Shown here: one piece after another, positions 26,002 to 37,971 of the stretch
Numbering within the stretch: position 1 is the first letter of the stretch
Layout: the number at the start of each line of letters is the position of its first letter
DNA from: Cristatella mucedo
Lineage: Eukaryota > Bryozoa > Phylactolaemata > Cristatellidae
Length of the DNA: 64,000 bases
Direction of reading: 5' to 3'
NCBI GenBank assembly: GCA_009760855.2
Contig: WPIO01000018.1
Location: 4,939,501 to 5,003,500, forward strand
Program-made: the position numbers and the translations under genes
The notes under the pieces: generated by a model
Told to the model about the DNA's origin: nothing
Database searches by the model: none
Seen by the model: only the letters and a program-made list of their open reading frames with translations

Positions 26002-26982
26002 AGTGTCGTCATTATTACTATTATCGGCAACAGGTGCGCTAGCATCGAGTTCGCTAAGCCTTTGAGAGAGGTCTGACTTCCGGCGTGCCTCTTCCCGAAG
26101 GGCCTCGCATTGCCCGCCGGCGGTCTCGGCCGCCATTGCGTCCCGACACCGCAGCGCCCTGCCGCCATTGCGCCCGGCATCATTCTTTACAGGGCTCACT
26201 CAGTTCTTCGTCGCCGAACCGTCGCTGCCACTCTCTCACTCTCACTCTCTGAGGACTCTCGGGGCCAGCGGGGGGGGGGGAGCGGGAGGCCTCGTTTCGA
26301 GGGAGCGCGGCCGCCAGAAGCCAACACCGGAAGACAATGCCTGCCAACGTCGGAGGGCGCTGCCAGCTGAAGCCTTCGCCGCCCTGTGGCGCAAGTGACT
26401 TTACATCGCGTGACGCCGCGCATTGGCTTCTCAAGCAGGCTGCTCGGCTACTCCTCGATGGCTCCTCCGTCGCCGCACATCCGGCGCCGCGTCGGTTCTG
26501 CATGCCGGATGAGTTCGCGATAGAATAGCATTGCTTCGGCCATCGAGCCATGGCGCCGCGGCGCCGCAGCCACTCTCTCGTCGCACCAGCGAGGCCGCCG
26601 AGCTGAGCAGAAGGAAGCTAGCGGCGGAAGCCTGACGATTGCTGAGGGGATTGCTGCGGGCGCGAAACGGTCCCAAGCGGCGGCGGCAGCAGAGAGGCGC
26701 CCAGCTTGAAGTCGGAAATGGCAAACGACGGCCGCTGCGCGTTCCTATTTCGCTGTAGCACATTCGAGCGACCCGGCGCCGACCTCTCGGCGGCGAACTG
26801 GACACGGATCGGAGCATCCAGCTCCTGAGACGCCGCGCATCAGGCCCGGCATCCGGGTCCTCCAGCCCAGAAGTCTCGAGCTCAGAGGGCGGGCCAAGGT
26901 TGAATGAAGCCCTAGATATTTCCCAAGCACGTCCCCGAGAGACTCGGTCGGCGGCAGTGCCGCGCTTAGCCGCTCTGCTCGC
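26002..26982. other. CpG-rich DNA, no gene recognised
   Basis: The high CpG density (26000-27200) suggests a CpG island or simply GC-rich repeat surroundings. Many frames are open on both strands, none with a domain. A G-run lies at 26271-26280. Confidence 0.45.
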
Positions 26983-27613
<631 letters not shown>

Positions 27614-27944
27614 GGCGTCGCGACAACGAGCCGCTTAGAGGGCAGAGCCGATGCCTCGGGGGCGGGTACGGCGTGTCGCCGAAGTACGAAGCCGCAGCCG
27701 AAAAGCGAGGTTGAAAGCGGCGCTGCCGCTCGTGGCCGAAGCGGCGGCGAAGCGCGAGATCTCTGGCCGCGATGGCGTCTGGCCGCGATGGAGAATCGCT
27801 GGGCGCTAGTCGGTGCATTTAGGTAGTGAAAGCCCGCGTTGCCTGCAGCTGAGCTGATTGAAGCCTCCCGGTTCCTAGGTCCTACTGACCTCTGCTGACC
27901 CTGGCCTGCCGCCACCTCATTCTGCCGCAGCGAGATGCGTGCGT

Positions 27945-28002
27945 GTGTGTTTGTGTGTGTGTGTGTGTGTGTATGTGTGTGAGAGAGAGAGAGAGGGAGA
28001 GA

Positions 28003-28058
<56 letters not shown>
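27945..28058. repeat. Compound (GT)n(GA)n microsatellite
   Basis: GT run at about 27946-27980 running directly into a GA run with GG interruptions. Confidence 0.96.
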
Positions 28059-28059
<1 letters not shown>

Positions 28060-28067
28060 GAAATGTG

Positions 28068-28094
28068 ATCGAGCCTCGACGGTCGAGGCTCGAT
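28068..28094. repeat. Near-perfect palindrome with 13-bp arms
   Basis: ATCGAGCCTCGAC at 28068-28080 and its exact reverse complement at 28082-28094, separated by one base. It sits 10 bp after a (GA)n tract. Confidence 0.9.
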
Positions 28095-28612
28095 GATCCC
28101 CAAGCGGTATTTTTCGGCGATTTTTTCGAGCATTCGCTCCCACGGATCCTTTACGTCACCAGCGCGAATTCACCGCGAAGTGTAGCTGATGGGGAACACT
28201 TGCAGAGAGACGCGGAGGCCGAACAGAAACGAAACCGAACGAGGGTCCAGCGCAGCCTTCGACATGCAGCTAAATATCTAAATTCCGGCGCAAGTCGGAT
28301 CTGCTGGTTCCGAGTATAGAGTTGCTTCAGCTGCCAATAGCTGCAACTCGGCGCTGCCGTCGGCGCAGCTATAATTAGTCGCAGAGTTCCATATTTAGGC
28401 CTGTTAATAGAGGCGCGAAGCAGTACGGTGGCATTCGGATCTTCCGTTTGGTTTAAAATTCGAGCGTCGCCATGACAAAGTGCCGGTGCAGAATGCTCCT
28501 CAAAATCCTAGGCAACACTGGCCGTCACGTGGTGGAGGGCGGCGCAGAGAGAACTTTTAGGAACAGAAAACGTGTATTTGTAAAAGAGAGAGACGGAGAG
28601 ACAGAGAGAGGC

Positions 28613-28615
<3 letters not shown>
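28095..28615. other. No gene recognised
   Basis: No repeat family or coding domain was seen. An open frame starting at 28472 runs into the following (GA)n and is not convincing. Confidence 0.5.
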
Positions 28616-28705
<90 letters not shown>

Positions 28706-28709
28706 CACT

Positions 28710-28745
<36 letters not shown>
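28616..28745. repeat. (GA)n microsatellite, about 130 bp, with ACTGAGAG interruptions
   Basis: A GA run whose second half carries GACACTGAGAGAGACAG variants. The DNA to 28900 remains strongly purine-rich. Confidence 0.97.
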
Positions 28746-28986
28746 CTGAGAGTGAGGGGGAGAGGCGTCAAGTGAGATATGAAACATGGAGGGGGCAGAG
28801 AGATCGAGACACGCGGCTTTAAGACAGAAAGAGACTGAGAAAACGGAGGCAGACAGGCAGACAAAGAAACAGAAAGACTGAGACAGGGAAGAAAGAGGCA
28901 AAGTGACGGAGACGGCAGAGTTAGGAAGGCAAGAAAGATACAACCATAGGCCAGCAGACAGGCTCGCATATAAACTCATAAGATTT

Positions 28987-28988
<2 letters not shown>

Positions 28989-29043
<55 letters not shown>
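28989..29043. repeat. (GA)n microsatellite
   Basis: A pure GA run of about 53 bp. Confidence 0.97.
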
Positions 29044-29045
<2 letters not shown>

Positions 29046-29170
29046 GAGACTATTGCCCACCAGTCGGTGCCTCAAGGGCGCGGCGCTGCGTCTATTCTCT
29101 GTCAGTGCGCAGAAAGCGTACCGGATCTTCCGCCGCTAGGCGCCGCTCCGCCGCACCTAGTGGCGCGCGC

Positions 29171-29211
29171 AATCGGCGCGAGCTCCGCCTGCGGCGGAGC
29201 TCGCGCCGATT
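29171..29211. repeat. Perfect hairpin, 19-bp arms, 3-nt loop
   Basis: The left arm AATCGGCGCGAGCTCCGCC (29171-29189) and the right arm at 29193-29211 are exact reverse complements around TGC. The stem is GC-rich and would be very stable in single strands. No gene boundary is recognised nearby, so a terminator or other function cannot be assigned. Confidence 0.93.
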
Positions 29212-29925
29212 CGGGCGCTTCCGCGCGCGACGGGCGCAGAAGCGTAATGGCCAGTCGAGGTCATTCCCGTTGCCGGAAAGTGTGCGCCGGGCCAGGGCGA
29301 ACTGCCGGGCCCGCCCGGCTCGTAGGTATCTCGCCAATGCCGGGACGAGCCGCTCCCCTCGGCGAAGAGGGCTCGAATCGCCCGAGCCCGCGCGGCGCTA
29401 TGAAAGACTAGCCGAGTGACGAAAACTCCTAGTTATTTTGAGTGACCAGTGTAGTCTGATCGAAATAATTCCGAAAATTGGCAACGGCTGCAGTCTTCTG
29501 TTTAAAAACACTGGTCTTGCCATATTAGTGAACTATGTAAGTTTCGACGCCTTCAAACATCCGATTTTGCAAAATGCTCAAATGTTGGTAAAAAGAATGA
29601 AAGCGACGACCGGAAGGTCGCGAAGAGCGCGAAAAGCGGCCGGCGCCGCTCGGCAGCTTAGCCGCTCGCTCGGTCGCAGCCGGCGCGTGTCGCCGAGCGA
29701 GCGAGCGCCTCGAACTTCCTACTCGCGTCTGCGCGCCACTAGTAAGTCCGCTGCGTGCGTGCGCGCCGGGGCTGAGCGGCAAGCGAGCGAGCGAGCGAAG
29801 CGAGCGAGCGAGCGCATCGCGCGCAGACCGACAGCCGTTCGCCACCTGCGGCGGCGGCGGCGGCTCATTCGCGCCGCCGCCGCCGCCGCCGCGGGAGCGG
29901 CCGTCTAGCGCGAGCCGCGACGGCA
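29212..29925. other. GC-rich DNA, no gene recognised
   Basis: Positions 29690-29820 contain many GAGC/GCGA words (GCGAGCGAGCGAGCG). Short GGC and GCC runs at 29848-29892 face each other as an imperfect inverted repeat. No coding frame with a domain was found. Confidence 0.45.
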
Positions 29926-30064
29926 CGCTAGGCAAGACGGTTGCTCTTCACGACCTCGGTCGTGGGTTCGAATCCTGCGGTGTGCGATCTTTTATTGCCG
30001 CCGCAAGCGGCGGCGCTAGCCTTCAAGGCTCTTCCGCCGCTATGCAAACAGAGGGGCTGTTAAA
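29926..30064 (+). mobile_element. SINE2 copy, full length
   Basis: Head: GCAAGACGGTTGCTCTTCAC and GTCGTGGGTTCGAATCCTGC (canonical B box). Body: GCGATCTTTTATTGCCGCCG. Tail: AAGGCTCTTCCGCCGCTATG and GAGGGGCTGTTAAAT. This is the plus-strand reference for the SINE2 family; the minus-strand copies at 36.2, 45.7, 53.9 and 54.3 kb share the order. The tail differs from LINE A and LINE B tails. Confidence 0.8.
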
Positions 30065-30156
30065 TCAGCAAAGTGTTTCTTTTTTTATCGACGAAGCGGC
30101 GACGATCGCTCGATCGAGCGTTTCGGCAGCCGCTGGGCCGCTTGCTCAGCGCTAGC

Positions 30157-30236
30157 TCCTCCCCCTCCTCCTCCTCCTCCTCCTCCTCCTCCTCCTCCTC
30201 CTCCTCCTCCTCCTCCTCCTCCTCCTCCTCCTCCTC

Positions 30237-30301
<65 letters not shown>

Positions 30302-30320
30302 TCCTCCTCCCCTCCCCCCC
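30157..30320. repeat. (TCC)n - C39 - (TCC)n homopyrimidine tract
   Basis: About 100 bp of TCC units, then 39 consecutive C at 30260-30298, then CTCCTCCTCC and a final C-run. The minus strand is GGA repeats plus G39. Poly-E, poly-S and poly-G frames across it are artefacts of the repeat. Confidence 0.97.
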
Positions 30321-30855
30321 GAGCAACGCGAGCTGCTTGCCGCACGCGGCAAGATCCTGCTCTGAACGGACTCGCGACTCGAATTGCCGCCGCTGGAAGT
30401 GGCCGACAAGGAACAGGAAACGCCCCTTCGCGCCGCCATGCGCGAGCGAGCAGCCGTTCGGGAGGGCTCGGCGAGCACCGGGAGCACGATCGTTTCCGAC
30501 GCTCGCCGCCTGATTCAGCTGCCGACTGCAGCAGCCGAGGCGTGGGGCGCGTGCACCGGAGCCCGAGCGCGCCATTGACGGGCGTCGAGGGTTGCGCAAG
30601 GAGCCACGAGTCAGCCACTTACCCTGCAGGTCTACGTTTCGTTACTACGATGCATTCTATTAGCCAGCTGAGCTGAGCTAGCAGCCAATAATTGACTCTA
30701 ATGAGAATCTAGGGCATTCTCTAATCGGGGAGGCGACTTGGCTATCGTTCGGGTCAACGTGCATCCTTTGGAGGCTGATGGTCGGCGAGTAGGGGAGAGA
30801 AGATGGAAACTGATACTGAGTGGGAAGGAAGGAAAAGTGATAAACGGGTGGGACG
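30321..30855. other. No gene recognised
   Basis: GC-rich to about 30620. No coding frame with a domain or repeat family was seen. Confidence 0.5.
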
Positions 30856-30968
30856 TGTAGGGGAAAGGTAGGGAACAGGTAGGGGAAAGGTAGGGGAAAG
30901 GTAGGGGAAAGGTAGGGGAAAGATCAGGAAAATGTAGGGGAAATGTAGGAGAAAGGTAGGGGAAAGGT
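30856..30968. repeat. 11-bp minisatellite, about ten units
   Basis: Unit GGTAGGGGAAA with length and base variants, the most uniform part being 30878-30918. It is G-rich on the plus strand. Confidence 0.9.
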
Positions 30969-31935
30969 AGAGTAGAGTAGAGCAGGCAGAGCGGCAGTCG
31001 CCTCGTCGTCATTTCTCTCGTCAGCAACGAGACGCTGGAAAACTAAGCAGAGTTTATTTAAATCATTGTGGCGGCGGTAAGCAATGGTAGAAAAGTGTCG
31101 TTCATCAGTAATAAATCTGATAATGCCAGAACATCGAGCCGCTGCCAAATTAGCTCATTCTTATCACGATTCCATCGTGGTGTTGTCCCGATGCAATCAC
31201 ATGCAATCTTTACAAAGAAAAACAAGACGCTTTGCTGGTTCAGAAAGAAATATTTACGCAAACATTTTGGGATCAACATGCTTGCAATGCCCGTGAATTT
31301 CTTTTTTGCAAACTTAAAGCATACAATCTAACTGAGCCGACGGCCAGACTTAAGCGGCATTGCGATTATACCCCCGCCCCCTAGGTTCAGCAAGCTGACC
31401 GGCACGTACAGAGAGAATATTCCGCCGATCTCGAAAGTAGTTAATCACGAGCCCGGAAAGACCTGGCTGGAAATGTCTACTTTCATTCACTCCCCTATTC
31501 CGATGGCGCCCTCTCGCAGTACGCTGGCTAGCGTACGCTGATTCGTTGGCAAGCTGCTGTCTGTGCGCTGCGTCTTGCGTAATGCTCGCTAATGTCAGGC
31601 GGCTGCGGCACGACGCGATGGTAATGTGCCACCACATGCAACGCTCGCAACGTCGCCAAGTAGACCGGTAGACGCTTGGAGAACTCGAAATTGCACCGCG
31701 ATCACGCGGCGCAGAGCTGTCTGTGCACTGCAGCGATTCTGCTCAAGGCGACCCACAATCAGGCTCGCTGCGAGCTTACAGCGGTTACGGGGTGTCTCTT
31801 TTTCTTACGTGGTAATGCCGAAAATTGAGCCAGTTTGTTGTAATGCCAGCCGTTTGTTTTGAACCTGCTGCAACCAAAAAGTTAGCTGAATTTACAGCCG
31901 GATATGTAGCCCTTCATGCCTCCGACGGGTTGTTG
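30969..31935. other. No gene recognised
   Basis: No coding frame with a recognisable domain, SINE or LINE relic was found. Confidence 0.5.
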
Positions 31936-31939
31936 CAGC

Positions 31940-32333
<394 letters not shown>

Positions 32334-32444
32334 GAAAAGTTGGGCATTCCTCGGGAGTTTAACCGCGGCGACTTACGAAGCTGGCAAGTTATTGGCTTGC
32401 AGCGTAATAAGTATGCAATCGGCTCTCTCTTTTATTGTACTCAC

Positions 32445-32524
32445 AATAATAATAAATACATTCGTATAGCGCCCTCAGAGAACTGAATCTCTCTCTCTCT
32501 CTCTCTCTCTAGGCACTTTGCAAT
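32445..32524 (-). mobile_element. LINE A or SINE1 tail fragment with expanded AG run
   Basis: AATACATTCGTATAGCGCCC, then TCAGAGAACTGAATC, a CT run of about 22 bp and AGGCACTTTGCAA. This is the reverse complement of the LINE A tail. The internal AG stretch is longer here than in the other copies. Confidence 0.75.
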
Positions 32525-33348
32525 ACTTGCGCATCTCGATTATTCGTACAATCGCCATCGTATTTCGGGAAGTTATCCTCAAGATGCAAAAGTATATAGC
32601 TCGGTAGACCGGCCGTCGCAGGTAATACAGGCCGTGCGAGCATTGGCCTGTATGCTCTGCATCTGTATCTGAATGTGCTGTGCAGCCCGCTGAATTGGTT
32701 GCCTTTGCTGAGAGAGCACGAGCCAGCGTGCCAGCGACGTCGGACACTTCAGCCGTCGTCGGTTGTCAAATGTCAAATTTCAAATTGTCAAACGTCGATC
32801 CCCGGCAGGCAAGCCTATTGAAGGCCTGACAGCAGAGAGAGCCAGCGAGCGAGAGAGAGAGAAAGAGACAGAGAGAGTCCTCTGGCCGTCGGAGTTGCAC
32901 TTTCGTGGCTAGAACAACAATCGCGTAGCGCGGTTATGAGGGCGAATGAGAAGCGGCTGCTGTTTTGTAGTCGCTGCGGCCAAGGAGCCAAGGCTTCCGG
33001 AGGAAGGAGTCTATCTATGCTGGCTACAGCGAACGTGCGACGTGGCTCTGTGCATTCGCCGCTGGGGAGCTTTAAATCGTCTCCTGAGCTTTAATCGTCT
33101 CTGAACGACCGCTTGGTTTTCTCGATCGTCAGCAATTTCTTACACAGTATCGGACACGGGCTTTTGCGAAACGGTCGAGCTCAAAGTGGTCACCTGTCGG
33201 CGACCCCTCCGGGAACCGCTACCTCAGCGTATTTGATGGGCAGCCGAAAAGCAGGCTTTCTGCAAGCGGCAGCCCAGCGGCCACTCAGGTCAGGAGAGTA
33301 GCTGCAGGCGCGGCACGATTAGCTCTCTCTGTCTCTCTGTTACTTTAT
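32525..33348. other. No gene recognised
   Basis: A GA-rich patch lies at 32848-32878. No coding frame with a domain was found. Confidence 0.5.
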
Positions 33349-33602
33349 GTCTGTGTCTGTGTCTGTGTCTGTGTCTGTGTCTGTGTCTGTGTCTGTGTCT
33401 GTGTCTGTGTCTGTGTCTGTGTCTGTGTCTGTGTCTGTGTCTGTGTCTGTGTCTGTGTCTGTGTCTGTGTCTGTGTCTGTGTCTGTGTCTGTGTCTGTGT
33501 GTCTGTGTCTGTGTCTGTGTCTGTGTCTGTGTCTGTGTCTGTGTCTGTGTCTGTGTCTGTGTCTGTGTCTGTGTCTGTGTCTGTGTCTGTGTCTGTGTCT
33601 GT
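33349..33602. repeat. (TGTGTC)n hexanucleotide array, about 42 units
   Basis: Nearly perfect TGTGTC units over 250 bp, with a single GT insertion near 33498 that shifts the phase. This is not a known telomeric repeat. Frames through it are poly-SV, poly-CL and poly-HR. Confidence 0.97.
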
Positions 33603-35140
33603 CTCTCTCTCACTCTATTATCGGCTCTTTGATCTCGGTAGTCGCCGTGCTTTTCCTGGTGTCCGCGTAGCTCAGAGAATCGCTAGTTTGACTTCGGCAG
33701 AGACAGCCCCGGCACGCGATGATTTCCTCCCTTCGCGAGCTTGCCTTGAATTGGCCCGGCGCGTTCACGTGTATGCACACACAGCGTGCACTCCGCTAGC
33801 CAAGCGGAGCCTGAGCCTAGAAGCAAGCGGCACCCACGCGACGAGACCTTCTGCGGCAAGATTGCTGCTGGCGTAGGCGAATGGCCGCCCGCTGGCGTAG
33901 GCGAATGGCCGCCCGCTGGCAGCCGATCTTGAGGCTCGGCCAAGCAATAGCCCTGCGAGAGCGTAGGGCAGAGAAAGACTAATGTCGAGCTGCTGTTGCA
34001 ATAATCGGCTTAATATGCCATGCGAGCTGTCAGCTCGACCTGTCAGCTAGCTTGGCTAGGACGGCAGGGCCAGTGCGACCGGTAGAGGCTGCGGTTTTCG
34101 AGGGGTGGGGACGGCGGCCAGCAGAAGCTGGCCGAAACAATTCCTCTCGTTTTGCAAAGCCTCCAGCAGAGAGAGAGTTTGAGACTCCGTTTCGTAGAGC
34201 GATGACGTAGCCGTTGCCGAGAAGACGCTAGAAACTTCGAAGGTCGTGCAGCCCGATGCAGCGGAGCCGGCTGCAGCCGAGCGAAGCGGGCAGACGCGGC
34301 GAGTGGTCACGTGCGTGCCACCACGTGCTCTCGCTGCTGCGTGCTTCGAGTTGAGGATGCCGACTCGAATGCCAGCCAAGCAATGGCCGCGGTGGCTGTG
34401 GTGCTGCGCTGCTTCGTGCAATCAGTCCGCTGGCGATGCACGGGCGAGGCGAGCCGCGAGCTGCCCGACGAACGGCATCCACCGAGCAGCCGCCGAGAGG
34501 CCTTCAATGGAGTGCATCCCAGAAATCTGCCGCGAGCAGAGCAGTCAGCAGCAGGCAGCAGCTAGCCATCGGGTGAACAATGGTGTCGAACGGCTGGCTG
34601 AGAAGCAGAGGTCGCTAAACTCGTTGCCACTGGCGGCGAAATCTAGCCGCCCACGGGGGGGGGGGGGGGCTCACGGCTCGGGTCAATAGTAGGGCATGAG
34701 TGGACGAGGACGGAAAGCGAAGCATGTAGCCACCTGGGGGGCCTAGCCTTGCGGGCCCGCCCACTTTGCTTCCACGGCTCCACTTCCACATCCGGGGTCG
34801 CCGCTCTGCCTGCAGCTCTTCCGCACAGCTTGCGAAACGGTCTTGATCGGACTGCTAGGAGTGGAACACATTGGAAGGCAAACAATTATTCAACCCTCTC
34901 TCCACACCAGATCTGACTGCCGGTCGCTTACAAGCAGCTCAACACATGTGACATCACTTTTAATTTCCACTTCCCGATATAGAATGCTTACACGTGCGAA
35001 CTTGCTCTTCACCGGACGGTCGCCCTGCGTCATCCGAGCTGATCCAGCCTAGAGGAAGTAGTCTCTCAAGTATCGTCGCTGTCGTCGACGGCCATGAACT
35101 ACCGCTCTTCACGGGCATAAAAAAAAGGTTAAAGAAACCA
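33603..35140. other. No gene recognised; local duplications
   Basis: TGGCGTAGGCGAATGGCCGC occurs twice at about 33870-33915, with GCCCGC between copies. A G-run lies at 34657-34669. Frames such as 34246-34689 on the plus strand have no recognisable domain. Confidence 0.45.
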
Positions 35141-35141
35141 T

Positions 35142-35285
35142 AATCCATTTGTATAGCACCCTAAGAGAACTTGATCTCTTTTCAGGTTCCTCGCATATGC
35201 CACTGGGCACAAGCCCACGACCTCAGTCTTTAAATGCATTCACCTTGCTCTCGGTCGAGGTGAGCATCTGGACTAAGCCATCGTG
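35142..35285 (-). mobile_element. SINE1 copy
   Basis: Plus-strand order: CATTTGTATAGCACCCTAAG and AACTTGATCTCTTTTCAGG (tail), GGGCACAAGCCCACGACCTC (reverse B box), GAGGTGAGCATCTGGACTAA (reverse A box). It is full length, with a diverged centre. Confidence 0.8.
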
Positions 35286-35737
35286 TACTCTGTGTACTCC
35301 ACTCCAGTGGCGAGTATTTCTACCTGCTGCACCGGGCCGTTGGCATCCCAAATAGGCAGCCGAGCCTCTTGCCTCTTGTCTTGCGATTATTTGTGGTTGC
35401 AACTTGCCATTGAAAGAGGCTAAACAACCAAAGGAGATACGTGGTGGCTGAACCTCTGGGATGTGTAGACTAACCTTGCAGCCGTATTCATTGCGAGCAG
35501 TAGAGGCGGCTGGTGGCTTTTTCAGTAGCCCAGCCAAAACGGAATTGCAGTTGTGCAGCCTAGACAGGAGCAGGAAGCTAGCAAGATGTTTAGCCAAGCC
35601 ACAATTGTAGACAATCAGTCCCTAATATCAGACCGGGATCGCAGTATACAGGTGTCGTTTTCTGTAGAAGTGCTCTACTTTTGCAAAGCTTTTGCTGCGA
35701 AATGGGGCGATGACTCTGTGTCCAAGCGTCGCGATTG
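35286..35737. other. No gene recognised
   Basis: The minus-strand frame at 35223-35597 has no recognisable domain and overlaps a SINE. Confidence 0.5.
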
Positions 35738-35738
35738 A

Positions 35739-35788
<50 letters not shown>
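35738..35788. repeat. (CTG)n microsatellite
   Basis: About 16 CTG units with one TTC interruption. Confidence 0.96.
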
Positions 35789-35789
<1 letters not shown>

Positions 35790-36171
35790 CGTTAGCATTC
35801 AATGCAGACCTGAAGCGCTGCTGCTAACATCTGAATCCCAGGAAACGTAGAAAACGATGTCTCCTTCCTCCTGGGTCAAACGAATTGCAGCTCGTGTCTA
35901 CATGTCGCACACTGGTTCAGACGGTCGCACGAGCTCTGATAGGCTCAGCTGCCCGTGCCGAAGACGCCTGATGCTACGACATTCTTTCCTCCACATCACG
36001 TGATCCACTGTGCAGATTCCCGAGGCAGGTGCAGTGCTGCCGAATCGGCTCATCCCATCGACCATGCATTCACCGTTTTTGCAATTTAGGGACTCGACAC
36101 TCTTCGCCAGGCTGATGTTCGCTGATGACACAATTCAAAAATAAATAACAATAGATATTAGCTGATTTAAC

Positions 36172-36288
36172 AGCCCCGTTTGTGAGGCCGAAGAAGAGCC
36201 TCGACGGCCAATTGCAGCCGCTTGCAGTTGGAAATAAAGGATCATCTAGTGTGCAGGATTCGAACCCACTACCTACATTACCTGCATA
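36172..36288 (-). mobile_element. SINE2 copy
   Basis: Plus-strand AACAGCCCCGTTTGTGAGGC, then GAAGAGCCTCGACGGCCA, CCGCTTGCAGTTGG and GCAGGATTCGAACCCACTAC (reverse B box). The A-box end is missing or diverged. Confidence 0.75.
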
Positions 36289-37030
36289 CTTAAGAAAACA
36301 ATTGCTTGCTGCCTCCCCCCCCCCGACATCGGCTTCTGTAACAAGGACCCGTTCTCTGTATTTCTAGCTCTTTGTCTGTCTGTATCTGTGTGTGGCTTTA
36401 TCTCTCTGTCTCCAAAAAAATCGAGACCACGAACCTGCAAAGGAATCGGTACACTTCAGAACGAGGAGAGGGAGGAGGGTGGATGCTAGTCATCGTCGTT
36501 GGCACGCACCTGTGCTCAAAGGAAGAGCTCCGAGGAGCTGCTCCGAGGAGTAGCTCCTCTGCTACATCCGGTCACGTGCCATGGTAGCCCCCCCCCCCCC
36601 CCCGTTGATTCGACACGGCGGCAAAAGTCTCCACTTGCCAGGTCCCTCGACGCGCGACAACGTTGACGACGTGACCTCAGCAGCTCGGCGGTCGGTATCT
36701 CGGCGTCACAATGCTGTCGTCATGGGAATCTCCCACCTACCGTCCACCCCACCCATCCAGAGGCAGCCGCCTGCCGAACATTAACCTATTATATCCCGGT
36801 CGAGCCACACAGTGGTTCGGTCAATCGAATAATAGCCCGGCAGTGTTCCCTGCCGTGGGATGTATGCATAATCGCTCAACGATCATCGGTCTGGAGCTTG
36901 GCCTGTTGACCTCTCCTCTCTCCCCCCCCCCCCCCCGACGCTCGCGATGGCACGACGCCTGACGCTAGCTCTGACCGCCCAGAGCAGCCCCCCCCCCCCG
37001 ATGTCCTCGGGGGCTGCGATGTGTCTCTAC
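36289..37030. other. No gene recognised; several C-runs
   Basis: C-runs lie at 36316-36324, 36588-36603, 36923-36937 and 36989-36999. No coding frame with a domain was found. Confidence 0.5.
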
Positions 37031-37037
37031 CGCGAGA

Positions 37038-37690
37038 GTGAATGGCAAAGCTGTATTCAGGCCACTTCTCAAGAAAGCGACACTAGACCAAGAGAACTTG
37101 ATCAACTACCGCCCAGACTCCCTTCTACCATTCCTATCAAAGACACATGAACACGTCGTGGTGAACCAGCTAAACTCATATATTGAAACTTCAAACCTTG
37201 CTAGACAGTTCCAGTCTGGCTTTAGAGCTAATCACTCCACAGAATCAGCATTGCTTAGGGTGTGCAACGACCTACCTAGGAATGCAGACATATGTAGTGT
37301 ATCTGCTTGTTTTGCTCGATCTTTCGTCAGCTTTTGATACTATCGATCACAAAGTTCTTCTAGAACGCCTCTCTCTCATCTCGCCTGGGCATCACTGGCA
37401 CTGTACTGCAATCGTCCAGGTCCTATCTCAGCGGGAGACTCCAGAGTATTGACGTGAATGGACAAAGATCATCAGAGGAACCTCTGAAATATGGGGTACC
37501 TCAGGACTCCGTGCTAGGTCCGGTTCTTTTCATGGTTTATACTCTCCCTCTTGCTGGTGTGGTTGCCAAGCACAATCTAGGCTTTCACTTCTATACGGAT
37601 GACACTCAGTTGTACCTTTGCTTTGATCCCTCCCAGCCTTCGAGCACCTCAAATTCTCTCAACTCTAAGCAAGAAGTGAAGAATGCAAAG
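37038..37690 (+). pseudogene. LINE (CR1/L2-type) reverse-transcriptase fragment, frameshifted
   Basis: Successive frames give NYRPDSLLPFLSKTHEHVVV, QFQSGFRANHSTESALLRV, LDLSSAFDTIDHKVLLERL, GVPQDSVLGPVLF and FHFYTDDTQLYL. These are the ordered reverse-transcriptase blocks of CR1/L2-type non-LTR elements, where the protein would copy the element's RNA into DNA at the insertion site. The fragment lacks an endonuclease domain and the C-terminus. At least three frameshifts (near 37300, 37385 and 37450) and an internal stop mark it as dead. The usual YADD box reads YTDD, and the usual GVPQGS reads GVPQDS. It is probably family A, but this is not proven. Confidence 0.9.
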
Positions 37691-37858
37691 TTGGCCCATA
37701 GAGGTAGTACGGTAGCGGTGGTGCGCACACCACCGTTACAGCCGCTGCTCGGCGCCCCAGTGCAAGCCTGACAAGGGGCAGCAGCTCTCACCGAGCACAA
37801 GATCTGCTGCTTTGCCACGCATCCCGAGCTCAGGTCTGCAGTCACAGGCCGCCGCCAC
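37691..37858. other. Spacer between LINE fragment and CTG repeat
   Basis: A short inverted repeat, GGTAGCGGTGGTGCGCACAC facing CACCGTTACAGCC, lies at about 37715-37745. No gene was seen. Confidence 0.4.
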
Positions 37859-37955
<97 letters not shown>

Positions 37956-37971
37956 GCCGCTGCTGCTGCTC
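37859..37971. repeat. (CTG)n microsatellite, about 37 units
   Basis: A CTG run with a CCGCCG interruption near its right end. It is open in all frames (poly-A, poly-Q, poly-S). No surrounding coding frame has a recognisable domain, so it cannot be called a coding polyglutamine tract. Confidence 0.97.

Noticed and set aside
29940-29990. A tRNA gene with a canonical B box
   Set aside because: Same reason; it is followed by the SINE2 body and tail shared with several other copies.
33349-33602. Interstitial telomeric repeat
   Set aside because: TGTGTC is not a known animal telomere unit and the array is isolated.
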